A stretch of DNA of 64,000 bases from Chitinophagaceae bacterium (GTDB lineage: Bacteria; Bacteroidota; Bacteroidia; Chitinophagales; Chitinophagaceae), in contig JAEUVO010000064.1 of the NCBI GenBank assembly GCA_016786885.1, positions 62,001 through 126,000 of the forward strand, in the 5' to 3' direction. The notes under the pieces are model-generated. The model did not search any database. It saw nothing but the letters and a program-made list of their open reading frames with translations, and had not been told where the DNA came from. Shown here in pieces: positions 36,468-44,946 of the stretch (its first letter is position 1; every line of letters begins with the position of its first letter). The position numbers and the translations under genes were made by a program.

Positions 36468-36881
36468 ATGTCTATGGAAAAAGTAACTACAATCCTCAGC
36501 AGGCAACAATTGCATTTCAAGAAAATTTCCCCGCTCTGTTCCATTAGCGACGCCTTATGTAGAATGAGCAGTCAGAATACTGATTACCTGATCGTAATGG
36601 ATGATAATAATAATTTCCTTGGATTACTTACAGAACATGATGTAGCCAGGAAGACAATATTTATGAATAAGCCACTGACAAAATCTTGTGTAAACGAAAT
36701 GATGAATACCCGGCTGCCATTTGCTGATGTAGATGATACGGTGGAAGATTGTATGAAAGTTATGAAACGGTACCATGTCCGGCATCTTCCTGTATTTAAA
36801 AACCTGGTATTGATGGGTATTGTATCAACAGATGACATCATCGATGAAGCAGTAAGCCACCGAAATGAAATATTTGACTGA
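36468..36881 (+). CDS. Protein with paired CBS domains
   Basis: The 137-residue product consists of two CBS domains (about 8-62: SDALCRMSSQNTDYLIVMDD and LTEHDVARKTI; about 75-130: VEDCMKVMKRYHVRHLPVF and MGIVSTDDIIDEAV). CBS pairs bind adenosine nucleotides and act as energy sensors. No enzyme domain is fused. It has no clear operon partner; a second in-frame ATG follows two codons later. Confidence 0.9.
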   Translation: MSMEKVTTILSRQQLHFKKISPLCSISDALCRMSSQNTDYLIVMDDNNNFLGLLTEHDVARKTIFMNKPLTKSCVNEMMNTRLPFADVDDTVEDCMKVMKRYHVRHLPVFKNLVLMGIVSTDDIIDEAVSHRNEIFD

Positions 36882-36900
36882 TTTTTTTTAGAACAGGTAA

Positions 36901-37182
36901 TTACTGAATGATCACTTCATTGATCACTTTTTGCCTTAGTGCTTCATTTACCCGTTGTTTAATTTTCTCTTTCTGATAAATAAGCTCATTTTTAAGAGGG
37001 GCCACATTGGTGGTGATGATTAATTTATCGCCGATAATCTGCAATTTGTCGGTATAGCGGGCAATAGTCTTACCCATGATCTCTTCCCAAACATCCTCTA
37101 TCTGCAATGCCTGTATACCCCCTTTAATACGACTGCCGTTTAGAAATTGTTGCATTGCTTCGCTGATAGAATATTCTCCCAT
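36901..37182 (-). CDS. DUF721 protein
   Basis: The 93-residue product has the DUF721 pattern (ISEAMQQFLNGSRIKGGIQA, LQIEDVWEEIMGKTIARYTD, KLIITTNVAPLKNELIYQKE). These proteins neighbour recF/dnaA or gyrB in many genomes and are related to DciA, the DnaB loader in bacteria lacking DnaC. It begins 9 bp after recF and is probably co-transcribed with it. I call the family, not the DciA function. Confidence 0.85.
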   Translation of the reverse strand: MGEYSISEAMQQFLNGSRIKGGIQALQIEDVWEEIMGKTIARYTDKLQIIGDKLIITTNVAPLKNELIYQKEKIKQRVNEALRQKVINEVIIQ

Positions 37183-37191
37183 GATGTAAAG

Positions 37192-38274
37192 TTACAATGA
37201 GATGAGTTGAAAATCTACATTTAGTTCTCCCAGGTGGGCAATCAGTCGTTCCTCATTCGTATCGGTGATAAAGACCTGCCCATCATTTCTCATACAAACC
37301 TTTTGCAATAAATTACTGATACGGTCTTCATCCAGTTTTTCAAACACATCATCCAACAGCAGAAGTGGGGCAAATCCTTTTTCCTTTTTAAGTACTTCCA
37401 TTTCTGCCAGCTTCATTGCAAAGAGTAGGCTTTTCCGCTGACCCTGTGATGCAATTGTTTTAAAAGACTGAGTACCAAATTGTATATCAATATCATCACG
37501 ATGAATACCGGATGTTGTACGTTGGGCAAAACAATCCTTCTGCCGGTTAACTGCTAATAACTCAGCAAAAGAAGCCAGCAGCAATTCACTTTCATAGATC
37601 AGGATCACATTTTCAGGTTGTTGAGCTATGTCGTCGTACAAATGTTTTACCGTTGGTAAAAATGAAACGAGGAATTCTTTTCGCTTGTTCAGAATATACT
37701 CACCCGGTATAATAAGTTGCTGATCCAATACATCCAGTAAAGCAAGATCTCTGGTGCCAGTCTCAGCAAAATTTTTCAATAAAGAATTTCTCTGTTGCAG
37801 CACTTTGGTATAAGTGATAAGATGCTGTAAATACACGGTATCCAGTTGAGATAATAGTGTATCCAGGAAAATTCGCCTTTCTTTACTATCGCCGGTAATC
37901 AGTTCTGCATCATCGGGGGCAATTACCACACATGGATAACGGCCTATATGCTGCGAAAGCTTATCATACTGTTCATCATTCACAGAAAACTCTTTTTTCC
38001 CGGCTTCCCGAAGAATGCAAACAGCCTTTTCCGTTTTTTTGTTCAATTCCAGTTTGCCTTCAATCCGGAAGCCTGAATGTCCATGTTTTATATTGGCACC
38101 ATCAAGACGGGTAAAATAACTCCTGGTAAAACAGAGGTAATGAATAGCATCCAACAGGTTTGTTTTACCCACACCATTTTTGCCATAAATACCCACAATC
38201 CTTTCAGTAAAGTCAAACGAGCGATTCGTATAATTTTTGAACTGATAAAGCGATATGTGTTGAAGACGAAGCAT
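37192..38274 (-). CDS. recF: DNA replication and repair protein RecF
   Basis: The 360-residue product starts at the ATG MLRLQHISLYQFKNYTN. Walker A is GKNGVGKT (31-38); the ABC-type signature and Walker B are IASQGQRKSLLFAMKLAE and FAPLLLLDDVFEKLDEDR. RecF loads RecA on gapped DNA. An in-frame extension of 31 hydrophobic residues up to 38367 is not conserved-looking and would overlap the divergent promoter region; I reject it. It is followed closely by the DUF721 gene. Confidence 0.95.
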   Translation of the reverse strand: MLRLQHISLYQFKNYTNRSFDFTERIVGIYGKNGVGKTNLLDAIHYLCFTRSYFTRLDGANIKHGHSGFRIEGKLELNKKTEKAVCILREAGKKEFSVNDEQYDKLSQHIGRYPCVVIAPDDAELITGDSKERRIFLDTLLSQLDTVYLQHLITYTKVLQQRNSLLKNFAETGTRDLALLDVLDQQLIIPGEYILNKRKEFLVSFLPTVKHLYDDIAQQPENVILIYESELLLASFAELLAVNRQKDCFAQRTTSGIHRDDIDIQFGTQSFKTIASQGQRKSLLFAMKLAEMEVLKKEKGFAPLLLLDDVFEKLDEDRISNLLQKVCMRNDGQVFITDTNEERLIAHLGELNVDFQLISL

Positions 38275-38429
38275 TAAGGTCTGCAAGATAGGATGGAAGA
38301 TACAAGCTACAAGGTAAAAAGCCACCAGAAGATGTCTAAATACATAAAGCCAGATAACCAGTACCATTTGACCGGCAGAACCATGTTTATCCCCTCAAAA
38401 TCACTGCTTTAAAATTCCTTTTTTCCCCT

Positions 38430-38437
38430 TATTTTTG
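38430..38437 (+). promoter_or_regulatory. pdhA operon promoter -7 element
   Basis: TATTTTTG predicts a start near 38441, about 16 nt before the GTG start codon; this is the likely promoter of the four-gene pdhA operon. Confidence 0.6.
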
Positions 38438-38456
38438 CGACTCAAAATTTTTGCCC

Positions 38457-39452
38457 GTGGCAGCCAAATTCTCTAAAGAAACTTACCTCTATTGGTACGA
38501 ATTAATGCAGCTGATCCGCCAGTTTGAACTGATGGCTGAAGAGAAGTACAAAATGGAGGGAAAGATCCGTGGCTTTTTCCATGCTTATATCGGGCAGGAA
38601 GCTATTGCGGCAGGCTGTATGACGGCAACCCGGCCAGAAGATCTGTTTATTACTGCATACCGTGATCATGGATTGGCAATAGCTAAAGGTGTATCTGTGG
38701 ACAGTTGTATGGCAGAGTTATATGGCAAAGCAACAGGTTGTGCTAAAGGAAAGGGTGGAAGTATGCACTTTTTTAGTAAAGAGGCTAATTTTTATGGAGG
38801 GCATGGTATTGTTGGCGCACAGATTGGTACCGGTGCGGGGTTGGCATTTGCAGAAAAATACCGTGGTTCAGATAATGTTGTGCTGGCCTATTTTGGTGAT
38901 GGAGCCGCCCGCCAGGGTATGCTTCATGAAACTTTTAACCTGGCAATGCTTTGGAAACTGCCCGTGATCTTTATTTGTGAGAACAACAACTACGCTATGG
39001 GTACTTCAATAGAACGTACTTCTAACGTAATCGATATTTACAAACTGGCTGATGCATATGAAATGCCTGCTGACACTATTGATGGTATGAGTGCAGAAGC
39101 AGTACATGAAGGCGTAGGCAGGGCGGTGAAAAGAGCAAGAGAAAACGGAGGTCCTACTTTGCTGGAAATAAAAACTTACCGTTACAAAGGGCACTCAATA
39201 AGTGATCCCCAGAAATACAGAACAAAAGAAGAAGTAGATGAGTATAAAGGAAAAGATCCTATTCAACAGGTATTGAAAACAATACTTGATAACAAGTATG
39301 CAACACAGCAAGATATCAATGCCATCAACAAAAGAGTGGATGACATCGTGGATGCATCAGTAAAATTTGCGGAAGAAAGTCCATGGCCGGATGATAACGA
39401 AGTATTGAAGGATGTTTATGTAGATAAGGATTATCCATTCATCGTTGATTAA
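38457..39452 (+). CDS. pdhA: Pyruvate dehydrogenase E1 component, alpha subunit
   Basis: Thiamine-diphosphate enzyme that decarboxylates pyruvate and acetylates the E2 lipoyl group. The 331-residue product has YIGQEAIAAGCM, GKGGSMHFFSKEANFYGGHG, the TPP motif GDGAARQGMLHETFNLA (147-163) and CENNNYAMGTS, and the C-terminal KTYRYKGHSISDP. GTG at 38457 is preferred over the in-frame TTG at 38451. The E1-beta and E2/E3 genes are not adjacent. It heads an operon with the TPR protein, ribH and a lutA-like gene. Confidence 0.95.
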   Translation: MAAKFSKETYLYWYELMQLIRQFELMAEEKYKMEGKIRGFFHAYIGQEAIAAGCMTATRPEDLFITAYRDHGLAIAKGVSVDSCMAELYGKATGCAKGKGGSMHFFSKEANFYGGHGIVGAQIGTGAGLAFAEKYRGSDNVVLAYFGDGAARQGMLHETFNLAMLWKLPVIFICENNNYAMGTSIERTSNVIDIYKLADAYEMPADTIDGMSAEAVHEGVGRAVKRARENGGPTLLEIKTYRYKGHSISDPQKYRTKEEVDEYKGKDPIQQVLKTILDNKYATQQDINAINKRVDDIVDASVKFAEESPWPDDNEVLKDVYVDKDYPFIVD

Positions 39453-39485
39453 CAATTTTAAATTAAAACAAGCAACATATATTTT

Positions 39486-40178
39486 ATGGCAGACAATAAG
39501 AATGTGCAGGAAAAGGATAGCAGCGAAGCGGTCATCGCAAAAGCGAAAGGCTTTTGGGATAAGTACAGCAAACCTCTGATGATTGTTTCAACTCTCATCA
39601 TATTGGTTATTGGCGGTTGGTATGTTTATCAGAATTTCTTTGTAAAGCCCAAAGAAGCAAAAGCAGTAGAAGCAATGTTCAGGGCGGAGGAATATTATCG
39701 TCTTGATTCTGTAAACCTGGCATTAAATGGAGATGGTCAGAATCCGGGCTTTGTAAAGATATCTGACAAGTATAGCGGAACAAAAGCAGGTAAACTGGCT
39801 TCTTTTTATGCGGGCAGTTGCTACCTGAAACTGAATCAATACGAAAAAGCAGTAAAATACCTGAAAAAATTCAGCAGCGAATCAGAGTTGATACAGGCAA
39901 GGGCTTATAAACTATTGGGTGACGCTTATGCGGATTGGGGTAAGAATGACGATGCACTCAGCTATTACAAAAAGGCTGGTCGTCATTTTGAAAAAGATGA
40001 GGCCAATTCACCAGAGTATCTTTTTGCTGCTGCATACTTTGCTGACAAGGTAATGAAGAATCAAAAAGAAGCAATTTCCCTGTACAAGGAAATCAAAGAG
40101 AAGTACCCCCGCAGCCAGCAGTCTTTTGAAGCCGATAATTACCTGGCTCAGTTAGGTGTTTACAGTTCAGAAAATTAA
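39486..40178 (+). CDS. Membrane-anchored TPR protein (YfgM-like)
   Basis: The 230-residue product has a soluble N-terminus, one membrane helix (LMIVSTLIILVIGGWYVY, about 32-49) and TPR-like repeats on the outside (AGKLASFYAGSCYLKLNQYE; ARAYKLLGDAYADWGKNDDA; PEYLFAAAYFADKVMKNQKE). This is the YfgM/YtfN-like layout, an ancillary SecYEG chaperone in enterobacteria. It is followed by ribH after 2 bp. The chaperone role is family knowledge, not seen here. Confidence 0.85.
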   Translation: MADNKNVQEKDSSEAVIAKAKGFWDKYSKPLMIVSTLIILVIGGWYVYQNFFVKPKEAKAVEAMFRAEEYYRLDSVNLALNGDGQNPGFVKISDKYSGTKAGKLASFYAGSCYLKLNQYEKAVKYLKKFSSESELIQARAYKLLGDAYADWGKNDDALSYYKKAGRHFEKDEANSPEYLFAAAYFADKVMKNQKEAISLYKEIKEKYPRSQQSFEADNYLAQLGVYSSEN

Positions 40179-40180
40179 TT

Positions 40181-40678
40181 ATGGCCGACGTTACCAACAG
40201 TAAGTTATTGAATATCGATACAGGCATTCTTAAAAAGGATGCCTGTATTGTTTTGGTCAAGACAGAATGGAATGCAGCAATCGTTGATCAGCTGGAAAGA
40301 GGGTGTATTGCTATACTCGAAAAACATGGAATAAAGAGAATAATTGTACTGACAGTTCCCGGTGCGGTGGAAATACCATTCGCTATAAAAAGCTTCTGCG
40401 ACAATAACGGAAAAAAGAACAAACCAGATGCGTTTATTGCCCTCGGCTGTGTAATCAAAGGAGATACTCCCCATTTTGACTATGTGTGCAAAGCCGTAAC
40501 CGATGGAGTAGGGCGATTAAACCTCATTTTAACCATGCCAACAATTTTTGGAGTTCTTACAGTGAATGATGAACAACAGGCTATGGAAAGAATTGGGGGT
40601 AAACATGGCCATAAAGGGGAGGAAGCTGCCATCACCGCATTAAAGATGATCAGCTTTGTGAGGTCTTTAAAAAAATAA
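40181..40678 (+). CDS. ribH: 6,7-dimethyl-8-ribityllumazine synthase
   Basis: Penultimate step of riboflavin synthesis. The 165-residue product has VKTEWNAAIVDQLERG, VPGAVEIPFAIKSF, CVIKGDTPHFDYVCKAVTDG with the catalytic His, and FGVLTVNDEQQAMERIGGKHGHKGEEAA. It starts 2 bp after the TPR gene and ends 3 bp before the lutA-like gene. No other rib gene is in the window. Confidence 0.96.
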   Translation: MADVTNSKLLNIDTGILKKDACIVLVKTEWNAAIVDQLERGCIAILEKHGIKRIIVLTVPGAVEIPFAIKSFCDNNGKKNKPDAFIALGCVIKGDTPHFDYVCKAVTDGVGRLNLILTMPTIFGVLTVNDEQQAMERIGGKHGHKGEEAAITALKMISFVRSLKK

Positions 40679-40681
40679 GCT

Positions 40682-41401
40682 TTGAACATTCAGCTATTCA
40701 TACCATGCTTTGTTGACCAGTTATATCCTGATACGGGGTTTAATATGGTAAAAGTGCTGGAAAAATCAGGCTGTACTGTTTCATACAACACCGGGCAAAC
40801 CTGTTGTGGCCAGCCAGCTTTCAATGCCGGTTTTTGGGATGAAGCCAAATCTGTTTGTACAAAATTCCTTAAAGATTTTAGCGGATCAGACTATATCGTG
40901 GCACCAAGTGCCAGTTGTGCAGGTTTTGTAAGAAATTATTATAGTAAGCTATTTGAAAACTCATCATTACACCATGAAGTGCAAGATATCAGCAAGCGGA
41001 TATTTGAGTTTTCTGAATTTATGCTCCGGGTGCTGAAAGTGGAGGATGTGGGAGCTACATTAAACGGAAAGGCAACTTATCATGACTCTTGCGCCGGTTT
41101 AAGAGAATGCAAAATAAAAGAGGAACCAAGAAAGTTATTGTCGCATGTTAAAGGTCTTACCCTTACTGAAATGAATGACGTGGAAACCTGTTGTGGTTTC
41201 GGTGGCACATTTGCAGTAAAGTTCGAAGCTATTTCGATAGGTATGGGCGAACAGAAGGTAGAAAATGCTTTGGTTACAGGAGCTGACTATCTTATCTCAA
41301 CCGACATCTCATGCCTGATGCATTTACAGGGTTATATTAAGCAAAAAGGCTATTCACTTAAAACCATGCACCTGGCTGATGTACTGGCGAGCGGATGGTA
41401 A
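40682..41401 (+). CDS. CCG-domain Fe-S oxidoreductase subunit (LutA/LldE-like)
   Basis: The frame starts with TTG and has 239 residues. Two cysteine-rich (CCG) modules are visible: TCCGQPAFNAGF and later ETCCGFGGTFAVKF, plus HDSCAGLRECK. This is the LutA (YkgE/LldE) layout, the subunit of the lactate-oxidation complex LutABC. lutB and lutC are absent here, and it sits at the end of the pdhA-ribH operon, so a role in lactate use with distant partners is possible but unproven. Confidence 0.88.
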   Translation: MNIQLFIPCFVDQLYPDTGFNMVKVLEKSGCTVSYNTGQTCCGQPAFNAGFWDEAKSVCTKFLKDFSGSDYIVAPSASCAGFVRNYYSKLFENSSLHHEVQDISKRIFEFSEFMLRVLKVEDVGATLNGKATYHDSCAGLRECKIKEEPRKLLSHVKGLTLTEMNDVETCCGFGGTFAVKFEAISIGMGEQKVENALVTGADYLISTDISCLMHLQGYIKQKGYSLKTMHLADVLASGW

Positions 41402-41414
41402 AGAATGGTCTTAA

Positions 41415-41446
41415 ATAAAAAACGGTGCATTCATACAAATGCACCG
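41415..41446 (-). terminator. Terminator of the fasciclin gene
   Basis: A perfect 9-bp stem CGGTGCATT/AATGCACCG is followed on the minus strand by TTTTTTATTTA, just past the stop at 41474. Confidence 0.88.
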
Positions 41447-41473
41447 GCAAACAACACAAGATTCAAGGATAAG

Positions 41474-42043
41474 TTATTTTGGCATCACTAAATGGTCGAT
41501 CACATGTATCACACCATTGCTCTGATACACATCTTTAATCGTAATAGAAGCCATTCCGCCTTTCTCATCTTTCAGCCAGATCTTTCCATCTTTTTTCATC
41601 ACCCACAGTTTACCACCTGCTACAGTTGTTAATTCTGCAGTACCTTTTCCTTCTTTGATCTTTGCTTCTAAGGATTTGGCATCAAGTTTACCGGCCACCA
41701 CATGATAAGTGAGGATGGAGGTGAGCTTGGCTTTATTTTCTGGTTTTACCAGTGTTTCCACCGTTCCGGAAGGCAACATACCAAACGCATCATTCGTTGG
41801 CGCAAAAACCGTGAAAGGCCCTGCGCTTTTTAGCGTCTCCACCAGGCCGGCAGCTTTTACAGCAGCTACTAACGTAGTATGGTCTTTTGAATTCATGGCA
41901 TTCTCCACGATGTTTTTAGAAGGATACATAGCAGCACCACCCACTTCTACTGTCTTCTCCTTCGACATATTGCCCTGTCCGAATGAACTGTTTAATGATA
42001 AAACGGCTGCAAGTACAAGACCTGCGAATTTGATTTGTTTCAT
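41474..42043 (-). CDS. Secreted fasciclin (FAS1) domain protein
   Basis: The 189-residue product has a signal peptide (KFAGLVLAAVLSLNSSFG) and one FAS1 domain at about 45-188 (NIVENAMNSKDHTTLVAAVK, GPFTVFAPTNDAFGMLPSGT, LTSILTYHVVAGKL, NGVIHVIDHLVMP). FAS1 domains mediate adhesion. It is probably cell-surface or extracellular, and monocistronic with a strong terminator. Confidence 0.93.
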   Translation of the reverse strand: MKQIKFAGLVLAAVLSLNSSFGQGNMSKEKTVEVGGAAMYPSKNIVENAMNSKDHTTLVAAVKAAGLVETLKSAGPFTVFAPTNDAFGMLPSGTVETLVKPENKAKLTSILTYHVVAGKLDAKSLEAKIKEGKGTAELTTVAGGKLWVMKKDGKIWLKDEKGGMASITIKDVYQSNGVIHVIDHLVMPK

Positions 42044-42157
42044 AATTGATTTGTTTTAAAAAAATTGTTACGGTTATTTATTGAAAAGGGTATGGCTCTT
42101 TAATCATGCATGAACAGAAACAAATACGGAGGGAGGTGAAGATTTGGATTGCCCGGA

Positions 42158-42190
42158 TTGAAATTTTTTATTCAACTTCAGCTAAATTTG
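42158..42190 (+). promoter_or_regulatory. Promoter of the EVE gene
   Basis: TTG (42158-42160), a 22-bp spacer and TAAATTTG (42183-42190) precede the ATG at 42210. Confidence 0.65.
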
Positions 42191-42209
42191 ATCTTAAACA
42201 CAATCAGGC

Positions 42210-42620
42210 ATGGCATACTGGCTTATAAAATCAGAACCGTTTAAGTATTCGTGGGAACAATTTGAAAAGGATAAACAAACCTTCTGGGATGGTGTAAGAA
42301 ACTATGCCGCCAGGAATCACCTGAAAGCTATGAAAAAGGGAGACCTTGTTTTTTTCTATCATAGCAATGAAGGAACAGAGATAGTTGGCATTGCCAAAGT
42401 AGCCAAAGAAGCATACCAGGATCCTACAACAATGGAAGAAGCCTGGGTGGCAGTTGATTTCAAACCGCATAAGAAACTAAAAAAACCGGTTAGCCTGGTA
42501 GAAATAAAGGCTGATAAGCGGTTAGCGAATATGGCATTGGTTAGGCTTGGTCGTTTATCTGTTCAGCCGGTAACAGATGAAGAATGGAATATTGTGATGC
42601 AAATGGCAGGAGAAAAATAG
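42210..42620 (+). CDS. EVE-domain protein
   Basis: The 136-residue product is a single EVE domain (YWLIKSEPFKYSWEQFEKD, FWDGVRNYAARNHLKAMKKG, VFFYHSNEGTEIVGIAKVAK). EVE is a PUA-like fold that reads modified bases in RNA or DNA and often accompanies defence or restriction genes. There is no defence gene next to it here; a stand-alone EVE protein of this length is common in Bacteroidota, so a housekeeping RNA-modification role is as likely. Confidence 0.93.
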   Translation: MAYWLIKSEPFKYSWEQFEKDKQTFWDGVRNYAARNHLKAMKKGDLVFFYHSNEGTEIVGIAKVAKEAYQDPTTMEEAWVAVDFKPHKKLKKPVSLVEIKADKRLANMALVRLGRLSVQPVTDEEWNIVMQMAGEK

Positions 42621-42727
42621 TTACAACTTCTGCTATATTTTCCCTTTAACAAATTGCATGGGTTACTTTTTACTGTATGATGGAATCAATACCTGATTCT
42701 CATCTTTAAATTCTAAAAAGTATAGCC

Positions 42728-43123
42728 ATGAACAAACTTATCATCGGGCTGCTTATTATAGCAGCCGGAGCAGGAGCTTATTTCCTGCTCAAAAACAAAA
42801 AGAATACTACTGAAACAGTTTCGATCAACAAAGAATTTATTATTGGTAAATGGAAAACAGCATCCATTGAACCATTGAAGGATTCTGCACAACCGAAATT
42901 CTATTATGAATTTCAGAAAGATGGTATAGCCTACCGGACAATCAGTGACACGACAAAAGCCGATACCGTTAGCTATGCGTGGAAAGAGAGCAGCGGGATT
43001 ATATTAAAAGACAAGGCAGCTGATACCACTGGCATTTTATTGGCAGTAGTTACACTCACTGCAGACAGCATGAAGGTAAAAACCAGTGACAATAGCGAAA
43101 TCCTTTTCATAAAACTGAAATAA
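42728..43123 (+). CDS. Membrane-anchored protein with lipocalin-like domain
   Basis: The 131-residue product has an N-terminal membrane helix (LIIGLLIIAAGAGAYFLL) and an outer domain beginning FIIGKWKTASIEPLKDSAQP. Alternating beta strands (FYYEFQKDGIAYRTISD; SYAWKESSGIILKDK; VTLTADSMKVKT) suggest a small lipocalin-like barrel. No specific ligand can be inferred. It is followed by a terminator. Confidence 0.7.
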   Translation: MNKLIIGLLIIAAGAGAYFLLKNKKNTTETVSINKEFIIGKWKTASIEPLKDSAQPKFYYEFQKDGIAYRTISDTTKADTVSYAWKESSGIILKDKAADTTGILLAVVTLTADSMKVKTSDNSEILFIKLK

Positions 43124-43128
43124 GAATT

Positions 43129-43160
43129 AATCCCGTTTCAAAAGAAACGGGATTGTTTTT
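43129..43160 (+). terminator. Terminator after the 42728 gene
   Basis: A perfect 11-bp stem AATCCCGTTTC/GAAACGGGATT with loop AAAA is followed by GTTTTT. Confidence 0.92.
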
Positions 43161-43214
43161 ATGCAAAATTTTCGGCATAGCATCTCTATTCTGTAATTCA
43201 TAAAAAATATAACC

Positions 43215-44876
43215 ATGAAAATCAAAATCGCTGTAATAGCAGCCCTGCTGCTTTGTGGTATTATTGCCTGTGATACACAAAAAAAAGGCAGCCCTGCAAC
43301 CAAAAACAACACACAACTTGAATACTTGAAAGCAACAACCGACTCCCAGTCAAAACCGGCGCCACCACCTCAAGAACAAGAACAGTCAAAATATGCAGAA
43401 TCTGAAATCAAAGCTGATAGTGAAGTAAAAAAAGGGATACTGGATGAAGGCAAGTTTAATACGGAAGATTACGATAACATTGTTGAACATAAATTCCTTG
43501 CTTCAACACAAAACCCGCTGTCAACTTTCTCAATAGATGTTGATGAGGCGGCTTACAGCAATGTAAGGCGCTACTTGCAAAATGGATCAACACCCCCATC
43601 AGGTGCTGTCCGGATCGAAGAGATGATCAACTATTTTGATTACATATATCCGAAACCGCAAAATGGAGATCCCTTTACAGTTAACACTGAAATGTCCGAA
43701 TGCCCCTGGAATCCGCAGCACAAATTGGTGCATATCGGTTTACAGGGAAAGGAAATACCAGTTGATAACCTGCCGCCCTCGAACATGGTTTTTCTTGTAG
43801 ATGTATCCGGATCGATGGACGAACCCAACAAGCTGCCGCTGGTACAGGCTTCAATGAATATGCTGGTAGACCAGCTAAGGGAGAAAGATAAAGTAGCCAT
43901 TGTTGTATATGCCGGCTCTGCAGGGCTGGTATTACCTTCTACCAGCGGCGCAAACAAAATAAAAATCAAAGAAGCCATCGATAATCTTGAGGCTGGTGGC
44001 TCAACCGCAGGGGGAGAGGGCATTATGCTGGCTTATAAGACAGCAAGGGAGAATTTCATAAACAAAGGCAATAACCGAATCATCCTTGCGACTGATGGCG
44101 ACTTCAATATTGGAATCAGCAGCGATGATGAACTGGTAAGGCTGATTGAAAAAGAAAGAAAGAGTGGAGTATTCCTTTCTGTTCTGGGTTATGGCATGGG
44201 CAACTACAAGGATAATAAAATGCAACAGCTTGCTGATAAGGGAAATGGCAATCACTCCTATATTGACAACATCAACGAAGCAAGAAAAGTGCTTGTAAAC
44301 GAATTCGGCAGTACTCTGTTTACGATTGCCAAAGATGTCAAGATACAGATTGAATTCAACCCCGCTAAGGTACAGGCCTATCGCCTCATCGGTTATGAAA
44401 ACAGGATGCTGGCTGCCGAAGATTTTAATGACGATACCAAGGATGCCGGTGAACTGGGTAGTGGCCATACGGTAACGGCACTGTATGAAGTTATCCCTGT
44501 TGGAGTGAAAGATGAATTCACCAAATCGGTGGACCTGCTGAAATACCAAAATAATGACAGGAAGATCCTTAATAATTCGGGGGAGGTTATGACCATAAAA
44601 CTCCGCTATAAAAAGCCCGATGAAGACATTAGCAAACTTATCACTCACCAAGTATTGGATGAATCTGTTGCTGTCAGTAACACATCGGATAACTTCCGTT
44701 TTTCAGCAGCGGTTGCCGAATTCGGAATGCTGCTCCGGAATTCAGAATTCAAACAGCAGGGCAGTTACAACCAGGTTATCAATTTGGCGAAATCAGCAAA
44801 AGGAACTGATGAAGAAGGATACAGGGCCGAATTTATACGGCTGGTACAGACTGCTACTTCATTTGCGAAAAAATAA
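43215..44876 (+). CDS. von Willebrand A domain lipoprotein (YfbK-like)
   Basis: The 553-residue product has a lipobox (AALLLCGIIAC). An N-terminal vWF-associated region (NPLSTFSIDVDEAAYSNVRR) precedes the vWA domain with the MIDAS motif VDVSGSMDE, RIILATDGDFNIGISSD and GNGNHSYIDNINEARK. A C-terminal DUF3520-type domain ends the protein (LRYKKPDEDIS...). vWA proteins bind metal-dependent ligands. It resembles E. coli YfbK, whose role is unclear, and is probably exposed on the cell surface or periplasm. Confidence 0.92.
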   Translation: MKIKIAVIAALLLCGIIACDTQKKGSPATKNNTQLEYLKATTDSQSKPAPPPQEQEQSKYAESEIKADSEVKKGILDEGKFNTEDYDNIVEHKFLASTQNPLSTFSIDVDEAAYSNVRRYLQNGSTPPSGAVRIEEMINYFDYIYPKPQNGDPFTVNTEMSECPWNPQHKLVHIGLQGKEIPVDNLPPSNMVFLVDVSGSMDEPNKLPLVQASMNMLVDQLREKDKVAIVVYAGSAGLVLPSTSGANKIKIKEAIDNLEAGGSTAGGEGIMLAYKTARENFINKGNNRIILATDGDFNIGISSDDELVRLIEKERKSGVFLSVLGYGMGNYKDNKMQQLADKGNGNHSYIDNINEARKVLVNEFGSTLFTIAKDVKIQIEFNPAKVQAYRLIGYENRMLAAEDFNDDTKDAGELGSGHTVTALYEVIPVGVKDEFTKSVDLLKYQNNDRKILNNSGEVMTIKLRYKKPDEDISKLITHQVLDESVAVSNTSDNFRFSAAVAEFGMLLRNSEFKQQGSYNQVINLAKSAKGTDEEGYRAEFIRLVQTATSFAKK

Positions 44877-44900
44877 TCTCCCTGAGACTATTTTTACAAC

Positions 44901-44930
44901 AAAGCCACCTGTTTGTGCAGGTGGCTTTGC
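44901..44930 (+). terminator. Terminator after the vWA gene
   Basis: A perfect 11-bp stem AAAGCCACCTG/CAGGTGGCTTT has loop TTTGTG. The tail is GC-containing and short, so efficiency may be modest. Its loop contains the TTTG used as -33 element of the next promoter. Confidence 0.75.
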
Positions 44931-44943
44931 TGTTCTACATTTG
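44912..44943 (+). promoter_or_regulatory. Promoter of the sirtuin gene, nested in the preceding terminator
   Basis: TTTG (44912-44915) lies in the terminator loop; a 20-bp spacer leads to TACATTTG (44936-44943). Only 3 nt separate the element from the ATG at 44947, so transcription should begin at or beside the start codon. Confidence 0.7.
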
Positions 44944-44946
44944 GGT

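Noticed and set aside
38275..38367. 31-residue extension of RecF
   Set aside because: RecF starts at MLRLQ in all homologues that I know; the extension is hydrophobic and non-conserved in character.
42210..42620. EVE protein as part of a defence island
   Set aside because: No restriction, nuclease or other defence gene is nearby; flanking genes are envelope proteins.
44620..44946. 109-residue N-terminal extension of the sirtuin
   Set aside because: It lies in the vWA gene in another frame and precedes the promoter; the sirtuin fold begins at 44947.
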